From: Artemisia argyi
Taxonomy: Eukaryota; Streptophyta; Magnoliopsida; Asterales; Asteraceae
Direction of reading: 5' to 3'
DNA: 64,000 nucleotides
NCBI GenBank assembly: GCA_030686995.1
Contig: CM060684.1
Location: 4,758,928-4,822,927, forward strand
Below the pieces are notes generated by a model. The model worked only from the letters and a program-made list of their open reading frames with translations, had not been told where the DNA came from and made no database searches. The position numbers and the translations under genes are program-made. Shown here piece after piece: positions 47,991 through 62,063 of this stretch; positions within the stretch are counted from its first letter, which is position 1; each line of letters starts with the position of its first letter.

Positions 47991-49517
47991 GAACTCAGAA
48001 TTTCTTCTCTTCGATTCCGCCCCTACTTCAATTAAAGCTAGCTCCTACTCCTCCTTCATCGTCGTTGGTCCTTTTTTGACATTGTATAGTGAGAAACCTC
48101 ACCTCTGCCTTTAGAAGAGATCTTATATATGATTCTCGTTAACCCTAGTAGCCTCTTTTCCTTTTGTCCAGCTCCCCAAAAACAACGTTCGACTTGCATG
48201 TGTTAAGCATATAGCTAGCGTTCCTTCTGAGCCAGGATCAAACTCTTCTTTTGACTAGACTATGAAAAAATACGGGTTCTATTCTATCTGGTAGATTCAA
48301 CAGAATGGAGTTCCTTGTCTGTAACTCAAGAAAGTGCATCTCTTTCTCTGCCATTCCTACTTTCTTGATAGTTATAACCTATTAAGAAGGTAGGTTCAGT
48401 CCAGGAGGCTAGTTTGAAATGAAACCCGGACTCGCTGAGGTTCACACACCTTTCTTTATGAAATTACACAGCAAGTTGGAAGCTTGGTACTAATAGCCTC
48501 TAGAGTATAGAGGGGCTATGGAGAGGTGCGCAACTGTGCTTCCTCGCTTCGCCAATAAAAGCACTTCTTCCTAGTTGAAGGGCGCGCTACAGGTCTACGC
48601 TTGTTCCTGCGTGAGAATTTCCAGCGGACGTATCTTGCTCCTTTCTTTCGCCTCAATAGTGAGCGCTGCTAGATCTGATTCAACTGAATATGGGACTTGG
48701 ATAGCTAGAGCTAGGAGGAAGGGGCGTGAGATAGGCTTCTAGTCAACCGATTAAGACTACTACTTCTTTCTAGTAGATACTAGAGCGATGGACTGTGAGA
48801 GGAAGCAAGTAAAAGTTACTATACGAGGAAGTCAAGTGAAGGCAAGGACGAAGGAGATAAGTTTACAGACTCTGGAGTTGGGGCTTGTTCTCATTGATAC
48901 TGAGGGAAAGACTTGTGTGATGGATGCTCTTGATGCCACTTGACTTGCTTCTTCCTTCGTTAATATCAAAAGGGAGTGTATTAAAGAGAGTAAAATTGAA
49001 TGGTAGTTTAGGTCACTCTGAAAGGATATCTGCTTTGGCTGAGGTGCCTGTGAATGGGAATGAGCCCGCAATCGGGACTCTACATACAGAATAAGGCAAC
49101 CTATCTCAATCAGCTAGAGCCATTGCAGGTTCATCCACTACAAGCTTACCGGACTAGAGATCATATCCCTCTCTACCTTACCAGGACTCTACCTAAGGCC
49201 TAAGTAAGGCCGACTGAGTCAACGAGTTAAAGAGGACAACATGAAACAAAACAAAAGAAAAGCCCGTACTCTTAATCTATCCAATTTCTTACTGAACTTT
49301 ACTTATCTCCGAAATATCCACCATACTGCGATGGGACTGAGTTTGATCGATTCGGCTAGATAGCTCAGAGTTAAGGGGTGTCAGGGGAAGGAGTGGTACC
49401 ATTTTCATCTAAGCAAATTGAGAAGACAGAAATATCGTAAGTAACAATCGCGCAAAAGCCATAGCACAAGTTCTTTTTTATCATTTGAATTTCTCAAAAA
49501 GTCTTTATTTCATTGAC
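47991..49517. other. Mitochondrial-like spacer
   Basis: No rRNA or tRNA gene recognised by eye; short ORFs show no family features. Base composition and CT/GA-rich stretches match the rest of the NUMT. Confidence 0.45.
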
Positions 49518-49886
49518 ATGTCCGATACCATCTTAAATTATACCATCCAATTACTTTCCGGATTAGTGTTACCTGCGGCTCTCCTAATCTTAGCCAGCTG
49601 GCGAGTCGCCCGGCTACGCAATTTAACAATCCACAACTATACGTAGAAAGTGGATGAGTCAGTTGCAAATACCATAAAGGAGCAGCTGAGTGAAAGAGTC
49701 ATAACGCCGCTCTTTCACGAGAATAATGTGGTCTTGCCGCTCGGGAGGGATGCCTATGACATCATAGATGCCTTAGTCCCGGGGGACAACGTGCAATTAC
49801 TTGCAGCGATGTATCACGATCTGTGTTGGCCAGGCGTTGAAAGTCAGACGTACCTGCTATTACTACAAACTCTCGATTTCTTGTGA
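49518..49886 (+). pseudogene. Unassigned mitochondrial ORF upstream of cox1, one internal stop
   Basis: The ATG at 49518 opens a frame of 123 codons with a TAG at 49644-49646. The first 42 residues have one clear membrane segment (LSGLVLPAALLILASW) after a short leader, followed by basic residues. After the stop the frame continues with a hydrophilic part (KVDESVANTIKEQLSER) and ends LLLLQTLDFL. It lies 160 bases upstream of cox1 on the same strand. I do not recognise the family. A hydrophobic N-part plus unrelated tail near a respiratory gene is the layout of chimeric mitochondrial ORFs, some of which cause male sterility; that is only a resemblance. Confidence 0.45.
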
Positions 49887-50049
49887 ATCCATGGGTGAAT
49901 TCTTACTTTTTGGTATTTTCAGTTTTGTCGAGAGGAAGGATCCAAATGCCCCATCAATAAAGTGAGGGCTTTCCGGACCTTCCCCAATCCTCACTCCCCC
50001 TTTTTCAAAAAGAAGCCCCGCTCAACAACCCTCTCTAATAAGGAAGAAA

Positions 50050-51628
<1,579 letters not shown>

Positions 51629-53058
51629 AAGAAAAAAAGGGTCGTCGATTGCTACTAAGAACCTAACAGAACTTTCCACTTTCCAACAGATAAGAAACTC
51701 TCAGTAAGCAGGATCCACTGACCGAGAGTTGAAGGGCACGTAGTCGCTGAACCGATAGGCAAACGATGCAAAAGAAGATTTAATATGAGATTTCGCGGCT
51801 AAGACGCCAGAGTACATAAAGTGAAGTCGAAGCGAAAGAGACATCTGCGCAGTGTCCAGGCACCGGGATTGGAAGCCCCCACCAAATGTCTGAAGCAACG
51901 AGAGAAATGGTCGATCACCTTTACTTAAGAAGATTTTGCTATCCTCCAAGACACCAGGAATTCTCCGATAGGCGTACCCGCCGTGATCTCCAATTTAAAA
52001 GTAAACCGCATTTTGGTTGACGCGGGGAGCTACGTCGAAGTTATTACTTACAAGGCCTACCAGCAGCTCAAACTGGCGACCATAAAGAATAAGACGAACC
52101 AAAACCAGTAGCAGCTTTGCAAAATCAATTTTATCCATCACCATAATACATTTATGACTCCTTATATAGACATAGATGGGGCGAGTACACCCGTAGAAAA
52201 GCTCAACTAGTAAGAATGATTTCTTAAGCTCTCCAATTGGCCAAGATGCTTCTGCTAGCACCTACCAGATTATGTCCTATTTTCTCGTCGATAAAGATCT
52301 AACTAGGAAAACCAATTTAATTGATAACCTTTCAGAAAATATCCAAGATCTATACACTTCTATCCTATCCTAGAAGAGTGGAAGAGATAGTTGCACAGGA
52401 TGGTGGATTTGGAAATAATCGAAGCTTATCTCGACCGAAAACTCGTTAAGACACTCTTTATGCCGTTAGTGTATGGGAAAATCCTAGTCGCTATGATAGA
52501 GGATATTTCGGAACACTTCCACGATCTGCTCAGTAAGAAAGATATCGTTGCCGACTTGTGACTCGAGTCAGCCTATCTACTGCCTGTCTCGATCTCCCTC
52601 CTTTCTTGAGTGTGAGCTTTCTTTGCCTAAAAGAGAAGGCGAACTGATAAGAACCAACTCCCTAGAAGAATAGGCCTCCGATCTCTATTCGCCGGAAGGG
52701 CTATGGAAAAGGGAAGGATTCCTTCTTTCTTTTCTAGTTGGATTCTTCGAACCCTTATTTTCCTCTTGTTTTTCCGATGCGCTAAGATTAGACCTCAGGC
52801 AGTCCTTTTTTCTCATGATTGGATGGTTTTTCTTTCAGTCAATGATTTGACGGAATGGCTGCTGCGGAATCTCTAGGATCTGAGGTAGATCCTACTAGCT
52901 ACGTCCTTGGCGATGATTTGTGCGCCTCCTAATGATCTTACTACTCTACTCCTCAAAACGAGTGCACCATGGCCTACTTAAGAAGATCTCAAGCAAAGCA
53001 AGGCAGAGTCCGAAAGTCCGAGGCAGAGACCAGAGGAAGAAGAAAAAGACTGGAGAAG
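51629..53058. other. Sequence after cox1 with a gypsy protease remnant
   Basis: Plus-strand 51992-52075 reads NLKVNRILVDAGSYVEVITY, a retropepsin-like active site (DAGS) of a Ty3/gypsy element. Weak continuation is seen to about 52320 (MSYFLVDKD). The rest has no recognisable gene. Plant mitochondrial genomes often hold such remnants, so this may still be NUMT. Confidence 0.45.
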
Positions 53059-53410
53059 CACTAGTATAGATTTGGCCTTTCGTCACACATAGCTTATTTC
53101 GAATGGTCACACAACAACATATTTATGTGACTAAATGTACCAGCCTTAAATAAACAGCCACACTTGATTTGACTTGTGTGACCATTTCGTAAAATATATG
53201 TCACATATTTGTGTATATATGTGACCAGAGGGTAACTGGTAAATATTTTTCGACATTTTAGTCACTTTTAATTCGGGACGTGTGACATATACAAATCAGC
53301 TCGAAACATTAGTCACACTATAGATATACATATGTGACAAATATATGTCACACAATTGAACAGTGTGACCAAAAAGATATATGGTCACATGAAGTACTTG
53401 CGTATGTGGC

Positions 53411-54820
53411 TGATGATGCGAAAAATGAACCACTTTTAGGGGGTCATTTAAGCCCGGAATTGACTTTATTTAATCAAATATTGCCCTAAATCGTTCCTTT
53501 TATGATTTTAGGTACTTTGGGAGTGAAATCTGGAAAAGGAAGCAATTCGGACGTTTTTGGAGCATAAAAGTGAAGAAAACGCCAAAGTCTTAATTTTTCC
53601 TAGCTGGGAACAGTAGGTGACGGCGTCAAGAAGGAATTCCTGACGGCGTCAAGAGCAATTTCCATGACAATCCAGTACAGATTTGACGGCATCGCGAAGT
53701 AGGGCATCAAGAGTAAAATGCATGACGGCCTGGAAATGCACAACACATGACGGCGTCAAAAGTAGATCAAGGCAGTCCGAGAAGAGTTTTGGCGGCGAGG
53801 TGACGGCGTCACAGGGTTGGTCTTGACGCCGTCAGACCCTATTTCCTATATATAGTTTTCTATTTTTCACATAAAAAAGAGAGAAGTTTTGGAGAAACCC
53901 TAAGTACGAACTTGGTGCGAATTTTACAGGTTTTTCAAGGGTTCTAAGCCCTTGATACCTTTCATGTGTAATTGAGATAAGTATTCTTTTAATTCAATCA
54001 ATATGTCTATGTGTTGGTTGTCTATATCTTGTTCTTGTCTTAATTCCATCATGCTAGGCTAGATCTATCTTGTGTTTGCTTGGATCTAATGAAACCTAGA
54101 TGTTAATTATGTGTTGATTACTTGTTTATAGTTGTATTGGATGAATGAATTTGATGTTAGGCTTAAGAAAACTGGCAGATCTCCAAATGGTAACATGCTT
54201 GAACGTCTTAAGAAACATGAACCGATGTGCACTAGGTCTTTATTGGTTGTATTTAATGCATGAGCCACTGTTTATAATCCCTATGGTTGTGCTGGGCATG
54301 GCATATGAGGAGATAAGAGCTCATAGAATTGGGGAGTTAAGTGCGCCACCCCATGAATGGTATTAAGGAATACAATCCGTCATCCATGCAACTATAACAA
54401 GTAATTAACGTGTAAAAGATGTCTAGGGAGTAGTGAAATCTAAGTAAACACATTTTCTCCACTTATTGCTCACAACTTTAGTATAATTTAGTTTATTTTC
54501 ATTTTTAGTATTTTATTTTGATTGCATCTTTAGTATTGGGTTAGTTGACTAGCAACTAATTCCGCCCAAATCCTTCAAACCCGAGATTTTTACTTGCTTT
54601 CTAAAAAAAAATATAAAAATACAAAAATAATCATCCCTCATATTTAGAACTAGTATTTAGGTTTTCTAATCCTAGCGACACTATTCCTAGCTGAACGATC
54701 AATCCCCCGGTACTTGTCACTATACTATACTACAACGATCAGGTACACTGCCTGGTGGGGGTTGTAAGCTTCTCAAGATCCCTTGAGAGGTAAAGCCTGG
54801 TGCGATTCTCACACACACCA
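53411..54820 (+). repeat. 5' LTR of element B
   Basis: Starts TGATGATGCG (the 3' copy has TGATGAGGCG) and ends CACACACACCA. It carries the TGACGGCGTCA array (about 53617-53840) before CTATATATAG (53856-53865) and the hairpin TCTCAAG-ATCC-CTTGAGA at 54771-54788. Confidence 0.94.
53617..53865 (+). promoter_or_regulatory. TGACGGCGTCA array and TATA box of element B
   Basis: Perfect copies occur near 53617, 53640, 53749, 53800 and, in the complementary form, 53823. Decayed copies (GACGGCATCGCG, GGGCATCAA) lie where the 3' LTR keeps GACGGCGTCACG and GGGCGTCAA, showing loss by C-to-T type change. TATA follows 23 bases after the last copy. Confidence 0.7.
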
Positions 54821-54826
54821 AGTTTT

Positions 54827-54844
54827 TGGCGCCGTTGCCGGGGA
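54827..54844 (+). other. Primer binding site of element B, tRNA-Asp type
   Basis: TGGCGCCGTTGCCGGGGA, identical to the site of element C and intact. Confidence 0.9.
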
Positions 54845-54996
54845 ATAGTTATTGTCTAGGTTAGAATTTCTTTTTATTAGGTCTACTTGCTAGATTCCTT
54901 TCTAGTAAGTTTTTTTTTTTATTTTTTTTTTATTTTTTTTAGGTTTTCTTTAGTCTATCTTGTTTCTTTGTTCGTAACTCTTTACCACCCGACATC

Positions 54997-57234
54997 ATGG
55001 ACGATGGGAACATCCTTGAACCCGTCATCCCACCACAACAAAACCCACCACTAGAACCCCTTAGGCCACGAACCTTAGGAGAGTATTCCTAACCTAGCCA
55101 CCAAGGCTACCAAAACACCATTGAGCTCACCGGAGCCAATGTGACTCCCTTGCGATCCGACACCATCCGGTTGGTGCAAAGCGGATGTGCATTCCATGGA
55201 CTTCGTTCCGAAGATCCAAACCAACATCTTAAGGACTTCCTCAAAATCGTAGATTCCATAGACCTAGGTGTTGAAACTAGAGAGACAACCCGATTACGCC
55301 TATTCCAATTCTCTCTACGGGATCAAGCTAGTCAATGGCTTGAGCGTTTACCCGCGGGATCCACCACCACATGGGATGATCTCACCACTCGTTTCCTTGC
55401 TCAATTTTTCCCACCGGGGAGAACTACTAAGCTTAGAAATGACATCTTGATGTTCCAACAATGTCAAAATGAGTCTCTTTATGAAGCATGGACTCGTTTC
55501 AAGGACTTACTCCAAAAAGTCCCTCATCATGGCATAGATCTTTGGCTCCAAGTCCAAATATTTTATGACCATATCGACATCTCCACGAGGCGAGCCATTG
55601 ACCAATCGGCCGGTGGTAAGCTACGTGATCTAAGTGCAGAACAATCATGGGAACTCATAGAAGATCTTGCTCTCTATGACAACGAAAGTTGGAATGATCC
55701 CCATGATTTGAACAAAATGGTCAAGGCAATATCTTTGCCTTCGAACAATTCTAGCACTCCCGACCGTAGGATCATGGAACTTGAGGACCAAGTCAAGTTT
55801 CTCATGAAATCTTACGAAGCTCCTAAGCCTTCAAGCCAAGTGAACAAAATCACTTCTTCATGCGAATTATGTAGTGGTCCCCACGACACTCGTGATTGTG
55901 TGGAACTCCCTGGAACAGCTTTTGCGGACTACGCATCCACGCGTACTGATGAAGCGGGAGATAAGTGGTACACTTTCAAGCCCGAGCTAAACACTTACGG
56001 TGATTCATACAACCCCTCTTGGAAAAATCACCCAAACCTTAGGTGGAAACAAAATCAACCCAATTCTTCCAATCCGCCTAATCGTTACCAACCAAACGGT
56101 CCACCCTCCAACCGTACTTTCAACAACAATCCTTCTAACAATTATGGTAGTACCAATAATCTTGAAGGGTTGATGTCAAAGTTTATGGCATCTCAAGAAG
56201 CTCGCATAGCTAGGTTCGAAACCGAATTTAACCAACAACAAACGGAGATGACCAACAAGATTGACAACTTGTTGAAAGCCCTCAACAACCAAGCGTTAGT
56301 CACACCTAGGAAGGACACTAGGGACACCAATAACGGAATTCAAATTAAGGACCCCTCATCATCCAAACATGTCCACTTTGTCAATGTTGTCACCATTAAA
56401 CCAATAGATAAGGAGATAGAAGAGAGTGACAAGGATGAAGTTAGAGTAGAAATCGAGACTAAGGATGACAGTTGGGAAGTTGAGGTTAATAGGGGAGAGA
56501 AATTAGAGGAAGTAGAGCCTATAGAGGAATACTTTGATAAGATGCCCACCAAGGAAGAACGGGAATACCATAAGGATTTATTCGATAGTCCCGAGAGACC
56601 ATATATCCTTGGCACCCCCCTTATCAAAATGGGAGACCCCTCTAACATTAACATACCATGCAATATCGGGTACATGCATATATGGAAAGCTTACATTGAT
56701 CTTAGATCTCTCGTAAACATCATGACTAGGACTTATTACAATTGGGTGATGAAGAAACAACTTGATTTTAGGATGATGCCCAATACGAATCTGATAAGTA
56801 ATTTTGCAGAAAGAGTAAAGGGATTACATGTGATTATAGGGAATCTCACTTATGAGATCGATTTTATGATAGTAGAAGACACTCGTCCGGTGATAGATGC
56901 TTGCCTAAGCCAAATAATATTTGGAAAACCATTTGTTGAGGCCACTAGGATGAGTTATGATCCGACTTTAGGGATAGTTAGATTCAAGAAAGAGAATGAT
57001 GAGGTTGCCTATCAAATGCCCTACAAGATTGAGCAATACCGCCTTCTCTCTAATTTCGAAAAGGAACACAAGCAAGCGGCTTATTATAGGAATGAGGAGG
57101 ATAGACATAGAGGAGTAGAGTATGTAAAGAATAGGATGCTTGGTTTCTACAAAGAATGCTTGCAACTAGGTCCGGAATACAAAACTGGTTTAGAAGACGA
57201 CCTAGAAAATGGAACCAATGACGAGGTCACGTAG
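54997..57234 (+). pseudogene. Element B gag with degenerate protease-like domain
   Basis: The ATG at 54997 opens the frame (MDDGNILEPV); a TAA at 55090-55092 interrupts it, after which it is open for 713 codons to 57234. The Gag core (HLKDFLKIVDSI, SLRDQASQWLERLP, FFPPGRTTKLRNDI) fills about residues 65-220. A zinc knuckle CELCSGPHDTRDC with one residue fewer than usual lies near residue 288. After an Asn/Pro-rich linker and an acidic stretch comes a retropepsin-like part (AYIDLRSLVNIMTR near 56686-56727, then VEDTRPVIDACLSQIIFGKPF). The catalytic Asp is present but the following Gly is Arg. I recall this gag-plus-protease-like gene as widespread in Asteraceae. No pol follows. Confidence 0.85.
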
Positions 57235-57248
57235 TAACCCATGACCTT

Positions 57249-57301
57249 GAGTCTAGCTACAAGACTCGTAATAAAGAAAAGCGCTTCTTAGGAGGCAACC
57301 C
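57249..57301 (+). ncRNA. Conserved 3' stem-loop plus GCGCTTCT-GGAGGCAACCC element (B)
   Basis: GAGTCT-AGCTACA-AGACTC, then TAATAAAGAAAAGCGCTTCT and GGAGGCAACCC, 15 bases after the gag stop. The sixth stem pair is T-A here, against A-T in A and C-G in C. Confidence 0.7.
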
Positions 57302-59699
57302 ATGTTTTGTGTGATTTTGTTTGTTTGTTTGTTATTTGCTTCCGTATGCATGCTTTGTTTTTATTGTTGGTAGATCATGTTTCTAAACTAAAAAGTGGAA
57401 ATACTTTACTTTGTTGTTTTGGCCTAGTCTTAACTCCACCTAAAAGTATTTTTGCAAAAGATAAGTGTAAGGGGAAACCCCAAATATGTTTTTAAGAAAC
57501 AAACCGATCATGATTCTCCACAATATTAAATGAACATGTATATTCGTATTTGTTAGAGTCAAATGCTTGTATTGAGTCATAATGAAGTTTTGCAAGATTT
57601 TCCAGGAAGTAGGACCAAGTTTTTCCAGAAATTTTCCGGAAACTTAACATAAGAATTTCTGCAGGTCACTTCTGACGGCGTCACAAGTTAACTCTTGACG
57701 GCGTCACGTGTAAAAATCTGGAAATTTTACCGGTTTTGTTTTTCTAACGGAGTCTTATGGTTTTTGTGAATTATTAAGTTTTATAATCTCCAGGAAATCT
57801 GCAAACTTCATTCCACAAGCATTATATCTTATCTTGTTTTCTAGGATTTAGTAACTTATATAGGATGCCGCCGATTTTACGCGAGGTTGTTTTATCTATT
57901 TTCTCAGGATTTACAGGTTATGTATGACAAGAAGATGATTTATATTCTGGAAGGGATGCTTTGATTGTTCATTTTCTTGGAGGAAGATCTAACCTGGCCA
58001 CCTTATTATCCATACCGAGCGAATCAGGGGAGTATTTGATTTCATTCTTTTTACTTTTTCACTTTTACATTCTTTACTTGAACATTGGGGACAATGTTCA
58101 TCCTAAGTGTAAGGGGAGGGTAAAATGATGATACTTTACATATGCACTTTCGCTTGAGTTTGTTTTGTTTAATGGTAGATGTGTAATAAAACTATGAGAA
58201 ATACTTGTTAGTGCAATTTTAGCGCCAAATTTAAAATTTTTTACAACATTTAGGAGTGAAACTTTAGCCATAGCAAGCGTCTCATGGATAGGAGATTGTA
58301 TGACTAGCACAAAACCGTATATTCAGAAAAATTTTCCACCCAAATACGTGAGGTTCGCCTTTAGATTTGATAGGAAAAGCATTTACTATTAGTGCTTATG
58401 AGTGTACCGGTAGCATTTAGATTCTAGAACTTGCGTTAGTGATGCATCTCGAGACCGCTAGTGAGACTACATTCGTGTGGTAGGATTTACTACATGATAA
58501 GAGGCATTAGGATCACCCTTGTGTTAAACCCGTATCATAATTACTTGACCATTTAAGTCATATTACTTGGCTAGTTAAGTCAACTAAATTTTCCCACACC
58601 CTTAGCGTTGTACTCATTTTTAGTACACGAAACCCCTAGTACACCCCTCCGAGCCTATCTTTTCGTTTCTAACTTTAAGCATCTTACTTAAAGGAAGAAT
58701 TTGTTACACCCCACTTAAATGTACAACCAAATCGCCTTAGCCTTCCGTGTATGCACTCATTTTTAGTGCATTATTGTATTTGTTAAACCCTAAGTTTACT
58801 ATCTAATTGATTACATGGTTGCTAAGTCGAGTCATATCCTTGTACATATTGTTTGGGACGATTGGGACTCATGGGTAAGTACTTATTTATGGAGTAATGG
58901 GGAAGAACATCATTTATTACCCCCATACGTGCGTTAATCTTAAAAGTGCTCCAATTATTTTGATTTTCTTAATTCGAGTCATTAGAATAGTTTATTGTAA
59001 AGTATGTAAAAATTCAAGTGTAAGGGGAATGTTCAACCCCTATGATGTATTATTTTGGATAGTAGGGTAAGAGTGTATGAAAAAAAAAAAAAAAAAAAAA
59101 TCGAAAAATCAAAAAAAAAAAAAAAAAAAAAATAGAAAAAGAGAAAAAACATACGGACTACCATCCCTTTTTATTTTATTTTCATTTTATGTTTTTGTTA
59201 TTTTTCATTTATTAGCTTAAGTCGAGTCTAGTCTTGGCTTAGCAACGCCATATTGTACATGTAATTAACTAAGATTGTTAGCTCGCCACCAGTAAAACTG
59301 CCTTTATCCAACAAAACTGTGTATTTCATATCCCTACACCTAACGTTACAACCCTTTAAAAGACCTCTTTGATAGTTTATCCTAGGTGCTTACGCCATGT
59401 GGTGGAGGTTTGATCCTTTCCCAAGTCTATGGTAATCTATTTTGCTATGACAGGTAGTGAGAGATATCTTCCGTTTCCATATTGTAATTTACACTTTATT
59501 ACACCCGAGAGATGTGAGTATCTAAATACTATTTGTGAGGTGCTTGTGTATGACCTCCGTGCTTGTCTTTGGTCTTTAGTGGAACGATTATTTGTTGTAA
59601 TTACTTTTATATTAGTGTTAAATGACCCCTAACTTGTATTTTGAGTAGAATAAAAGCGCATTTGCTTGAGGACAAGCAAATCTCAAGTGTAAGAGTATA
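57302..59699 (+). other. Noncoding 3' region of element B
   Basis: Nearly identical to 25513-27942 of A. It has TGACGGCGTCA palindromes at about 57673 and 57694, an internal purine tract near 58105-58122, the hairpin at 58466-58481, an A-rich stretch (59080-59132) and the GACCTCTTTGATA ... GGTGCTTACGCCA block near 59360. Confidence 0.75.
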
Positions 59700-61107
59700 T
59701 GATGAGGCGAAAAATGAACCACTTTTAGGGGGTCATTTAAGCCCGAAATTGACTTTATTTGATCAAATATTGCCCTAAATCGTTCCTTTTGTGATTTTAG
59801 GTACTTTGGGAGTGAAATCTGGAAAAGGAAGCAATTCGGACGTTTTTGGAGCATAAAAGTGAAGAAAACGCCAAAGTCTTAATTTTTCCTTGCTGGGAAC
59901 AGTAGGTGACGGCGCCAAGAAGGAATTCCTGACGGCGTCAAGAGCAATTTCCATGACGATCCAGTACAGATTTGACGGCGTCACGAAGTAGGGCGTCAAG
60001 AGTAAAATGCATGACGGCCTGGAAATGCACAACACATGACGGCGTCAAAAGTAGATCAAGGCAGTCCGAGAAGAGTTTTGGCGGTGAGGTGACGGCGTCA
60101 CAGGGTTGGTCTTGACGCCGTCAGACCCTATTTCCTATATATAGTTTTCTATTTTTCATATAAAAAAGTGAGAAGTTTTGGAGAAACCCTAAGTACGAAC
60201 TTGGTGCGAATTTTACAGGTTTTTCAAGGGTTCTAAGCCCTTGATACCTTTCATGTGTAATTGAGATAAGTATTCTTTTAATTCAATCAATATGTCTATG
60301 TGTTGGTTGTCTATATCTTGTTCTTGTCTTAATTCCATCATGCTAGGCTAGATCTATCTTGTGTTTGCTTGGATCTAATGAAACCTAGATGTTAATTATG
60401 TGTTGATTACTTGTTTATAGTTGTATTGGATGAATGAATTTGATGTTAGGCTTAAGAAAACTGGCAGATCTCCAAATGGTAACATGCTTGAACGTCTTAA
60501 GAAACATGAACCGATGTGCACTAGGTCGTTATTGGTTGTATTTAATGCATGAGCCACTGTTTATAATCCCTATGGTTGTGCTGGGCATGGCATAGGAGGA
60601 GATAAGAGCTCATAGAATTGGGGAGTTAAGTGCGCCACCCCATGAATGGTATTAAGGAATACAATCCGTCATCCATGCAACTATAACAAGTAATTAACGT
60701 GTAAAAGATGTCTAGGGAGTAGTGAAATCTAAGTAAACACATTTTCTCCACTTATTGCTCACAACTTTAGTATAATTTAGTTTATTTTCATTTTTAGTAT
60801 TTTATTTTGATTGCATCTTTAGTATTGGGTTAGTTGACTAGCAACTAATTCCGCCCAAATCCTTCAAACCCGAGATTTTTACTTGCTTTCTAAAAAAATA
60901 TAAAAATACAAAAATAATCATCCCTCATCTTTAGAACTAGTATTTAGGTTTTCTAATCCTAGCGACACTATTCCTAGCTGAACGATCAATCCCCCGGTAC
61001 TTGTCACTATACTATACTACAATGATCAGGTACACTGCCTGGTGGGGGTTGTAAGCTTCTCAAGATCCCTTGAGAGGTAAAGCCTGGTGCGATTCCCACG
61101 TCCATCA
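59700..61107 (+). repeat. 3' LTR of element B
   Basis: 1408 bp, TGATGAGGCG to CGTCCATCA. Followed by the target copy GTGGC and the resumed CACTA-like subterminal sequence. Confidence 0.94.
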
Positions 61108-61112
61108 GTGGC

Positions 61113-61560
61113 TAAATTATATAGTCAAGTTTGTCACACATTATATAAAGTGACTGCTATTCTTTGCTGAATAGTTAGCCACATATGAATTTGAAATGTC
61201 TGACAAGTAAAAATTCAGTTTGAAACGTTAGTCACGATATGCATTTAAGAGTGGCAAATATATGTCACACACTTGAAGAGTGTGACCAAATGTCATATAT
61301 GGTCACTCTAAACCATACAAACATGATTAAGCGTAACGAAAATTCGATACATATGGTCACGTAAGTCTAAAGTTTAGTGTGTGTTTGCTTTCCAAATCCT
61401 AATGTGTATAGTCACATATATTTGTAGCATGATCATGTGACTATAGGCTTTACAATAGTCACACCATATCACAAATGTGTATCTAAATCATGATTATGGC
61501 CACGTTATAAGGGTATTATATGTGACCATTAACCATATACACATTTATCCTTGTAACATA
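61113..61560. repeat. Subterminal TGTGACCA-type repeats, right of element B
   Basis: Many copies of GTCACA, TGTGACCA, GGTCAC and variants in both orientations, continuing the pattern of 53059-53410. A 53-base segment (61365-61417) recurs at 62573-62625. Confidence 0.65.
61365..61417 (+). repeat. 53 bp direct repeat, left copy
   Basis: Starts GTCTAAAGTTTAGTGTGTG and ends TATAGTCACAT; identical by eye to 62573-62625. The two copies bracket the small gene at 62064-62405. Confidence 0.9.
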
Positions 61561-61648
61561 AATGAAGTTGTTGTAGTCTACTTTAATTATGTTAATCATT
61601 ACCTAAAAATAGATTAAGTTAGTTGAAAAATGAATTTAGATTGGATTG

Positions 61649-61679
<31 letters not shown>

Positions 61680-61975
61680 GATTTGCTGTTTTAATATTGT
61701 AGTTTTAAATGTTTGTAACAATCATTTAAAACTATAATGTAAAAGTTATAATCTAATTAAAATTATTGTATTTACAAACAAAATAAAGTTAAAACAAGTT
61801 AAACGAAATGAAGTAATCTACTTTAATTATGTTAATGTTGCTAGGCATAACTTAATGCTGCTAGTCATAAATTAATGTTGCTAGGAAATTTTGGGATGTG
61901 TATGTTGGTAACCCAAACGTTTATCATTTATTACCCAAAACACGCCTAAAACACATTTTCACATGTACTTACCAC
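61561..61975. other. AT-rich spacer before the small gene
   Basis: Contains a T run of about 24 bases (61651-61674) and short repeats of TCTACTTTAATTATGTTAAT (61577 and 61818). No ORF of note. Confidence 0.5.
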
Positions 61976-62063
61976 GCCTATTTATAGCCTATACCCCAAG
62001 TAACTTCCTCATCATCCAGTAAACAAACACAGTAAAACTTTTTTGAATCAAATTTGCAAAAGA
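61976..62063 (+). promoter_or_regulatory. Putative promoter and leader of the small gene
   Basis: CCTATTTATAGCC near 61976-61988 is a good TATA box, followed 75-80 bases later by the ATG at 62064. The leader is CA-rich, as in many plant 5' UTRs. Confidence 0.5.

Larger units (their letters stand above)
53411..61107 (+). mobile_element. Non-autonomous LTR element B (Athila-related, gag only)
   Basis: A complete 7697 bp insertion: LTRs 53411-54820 (1410 bp) and 59700-61107 (1408 bp), target duplication GTGGC (53406-53410 and 61108-61112), intact tRNA-Asp primer site (54827-54844) and one gag-like gene. No RT or integrase. The LTRs differ at roughly 20 positions by eye, so it is older than A. 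It is the sister of A by LTR and 3' noncoding sequence. Confidence 0.93.

Noticed and set aside
49350..49380. tRNA gene start (GCTAGATAGCTCAGAG)
   Set aside because: Resembles a D-arm but no matching anticodon arm, T-arm or acceptor stem follows.
53071..53410. Satellite DNA made of TGTGACCA words
   Set aside because: Spacing and orientation are irregular, and the tract sits behind a CACTA terminus, so subterminal transposon repeats explain it better.
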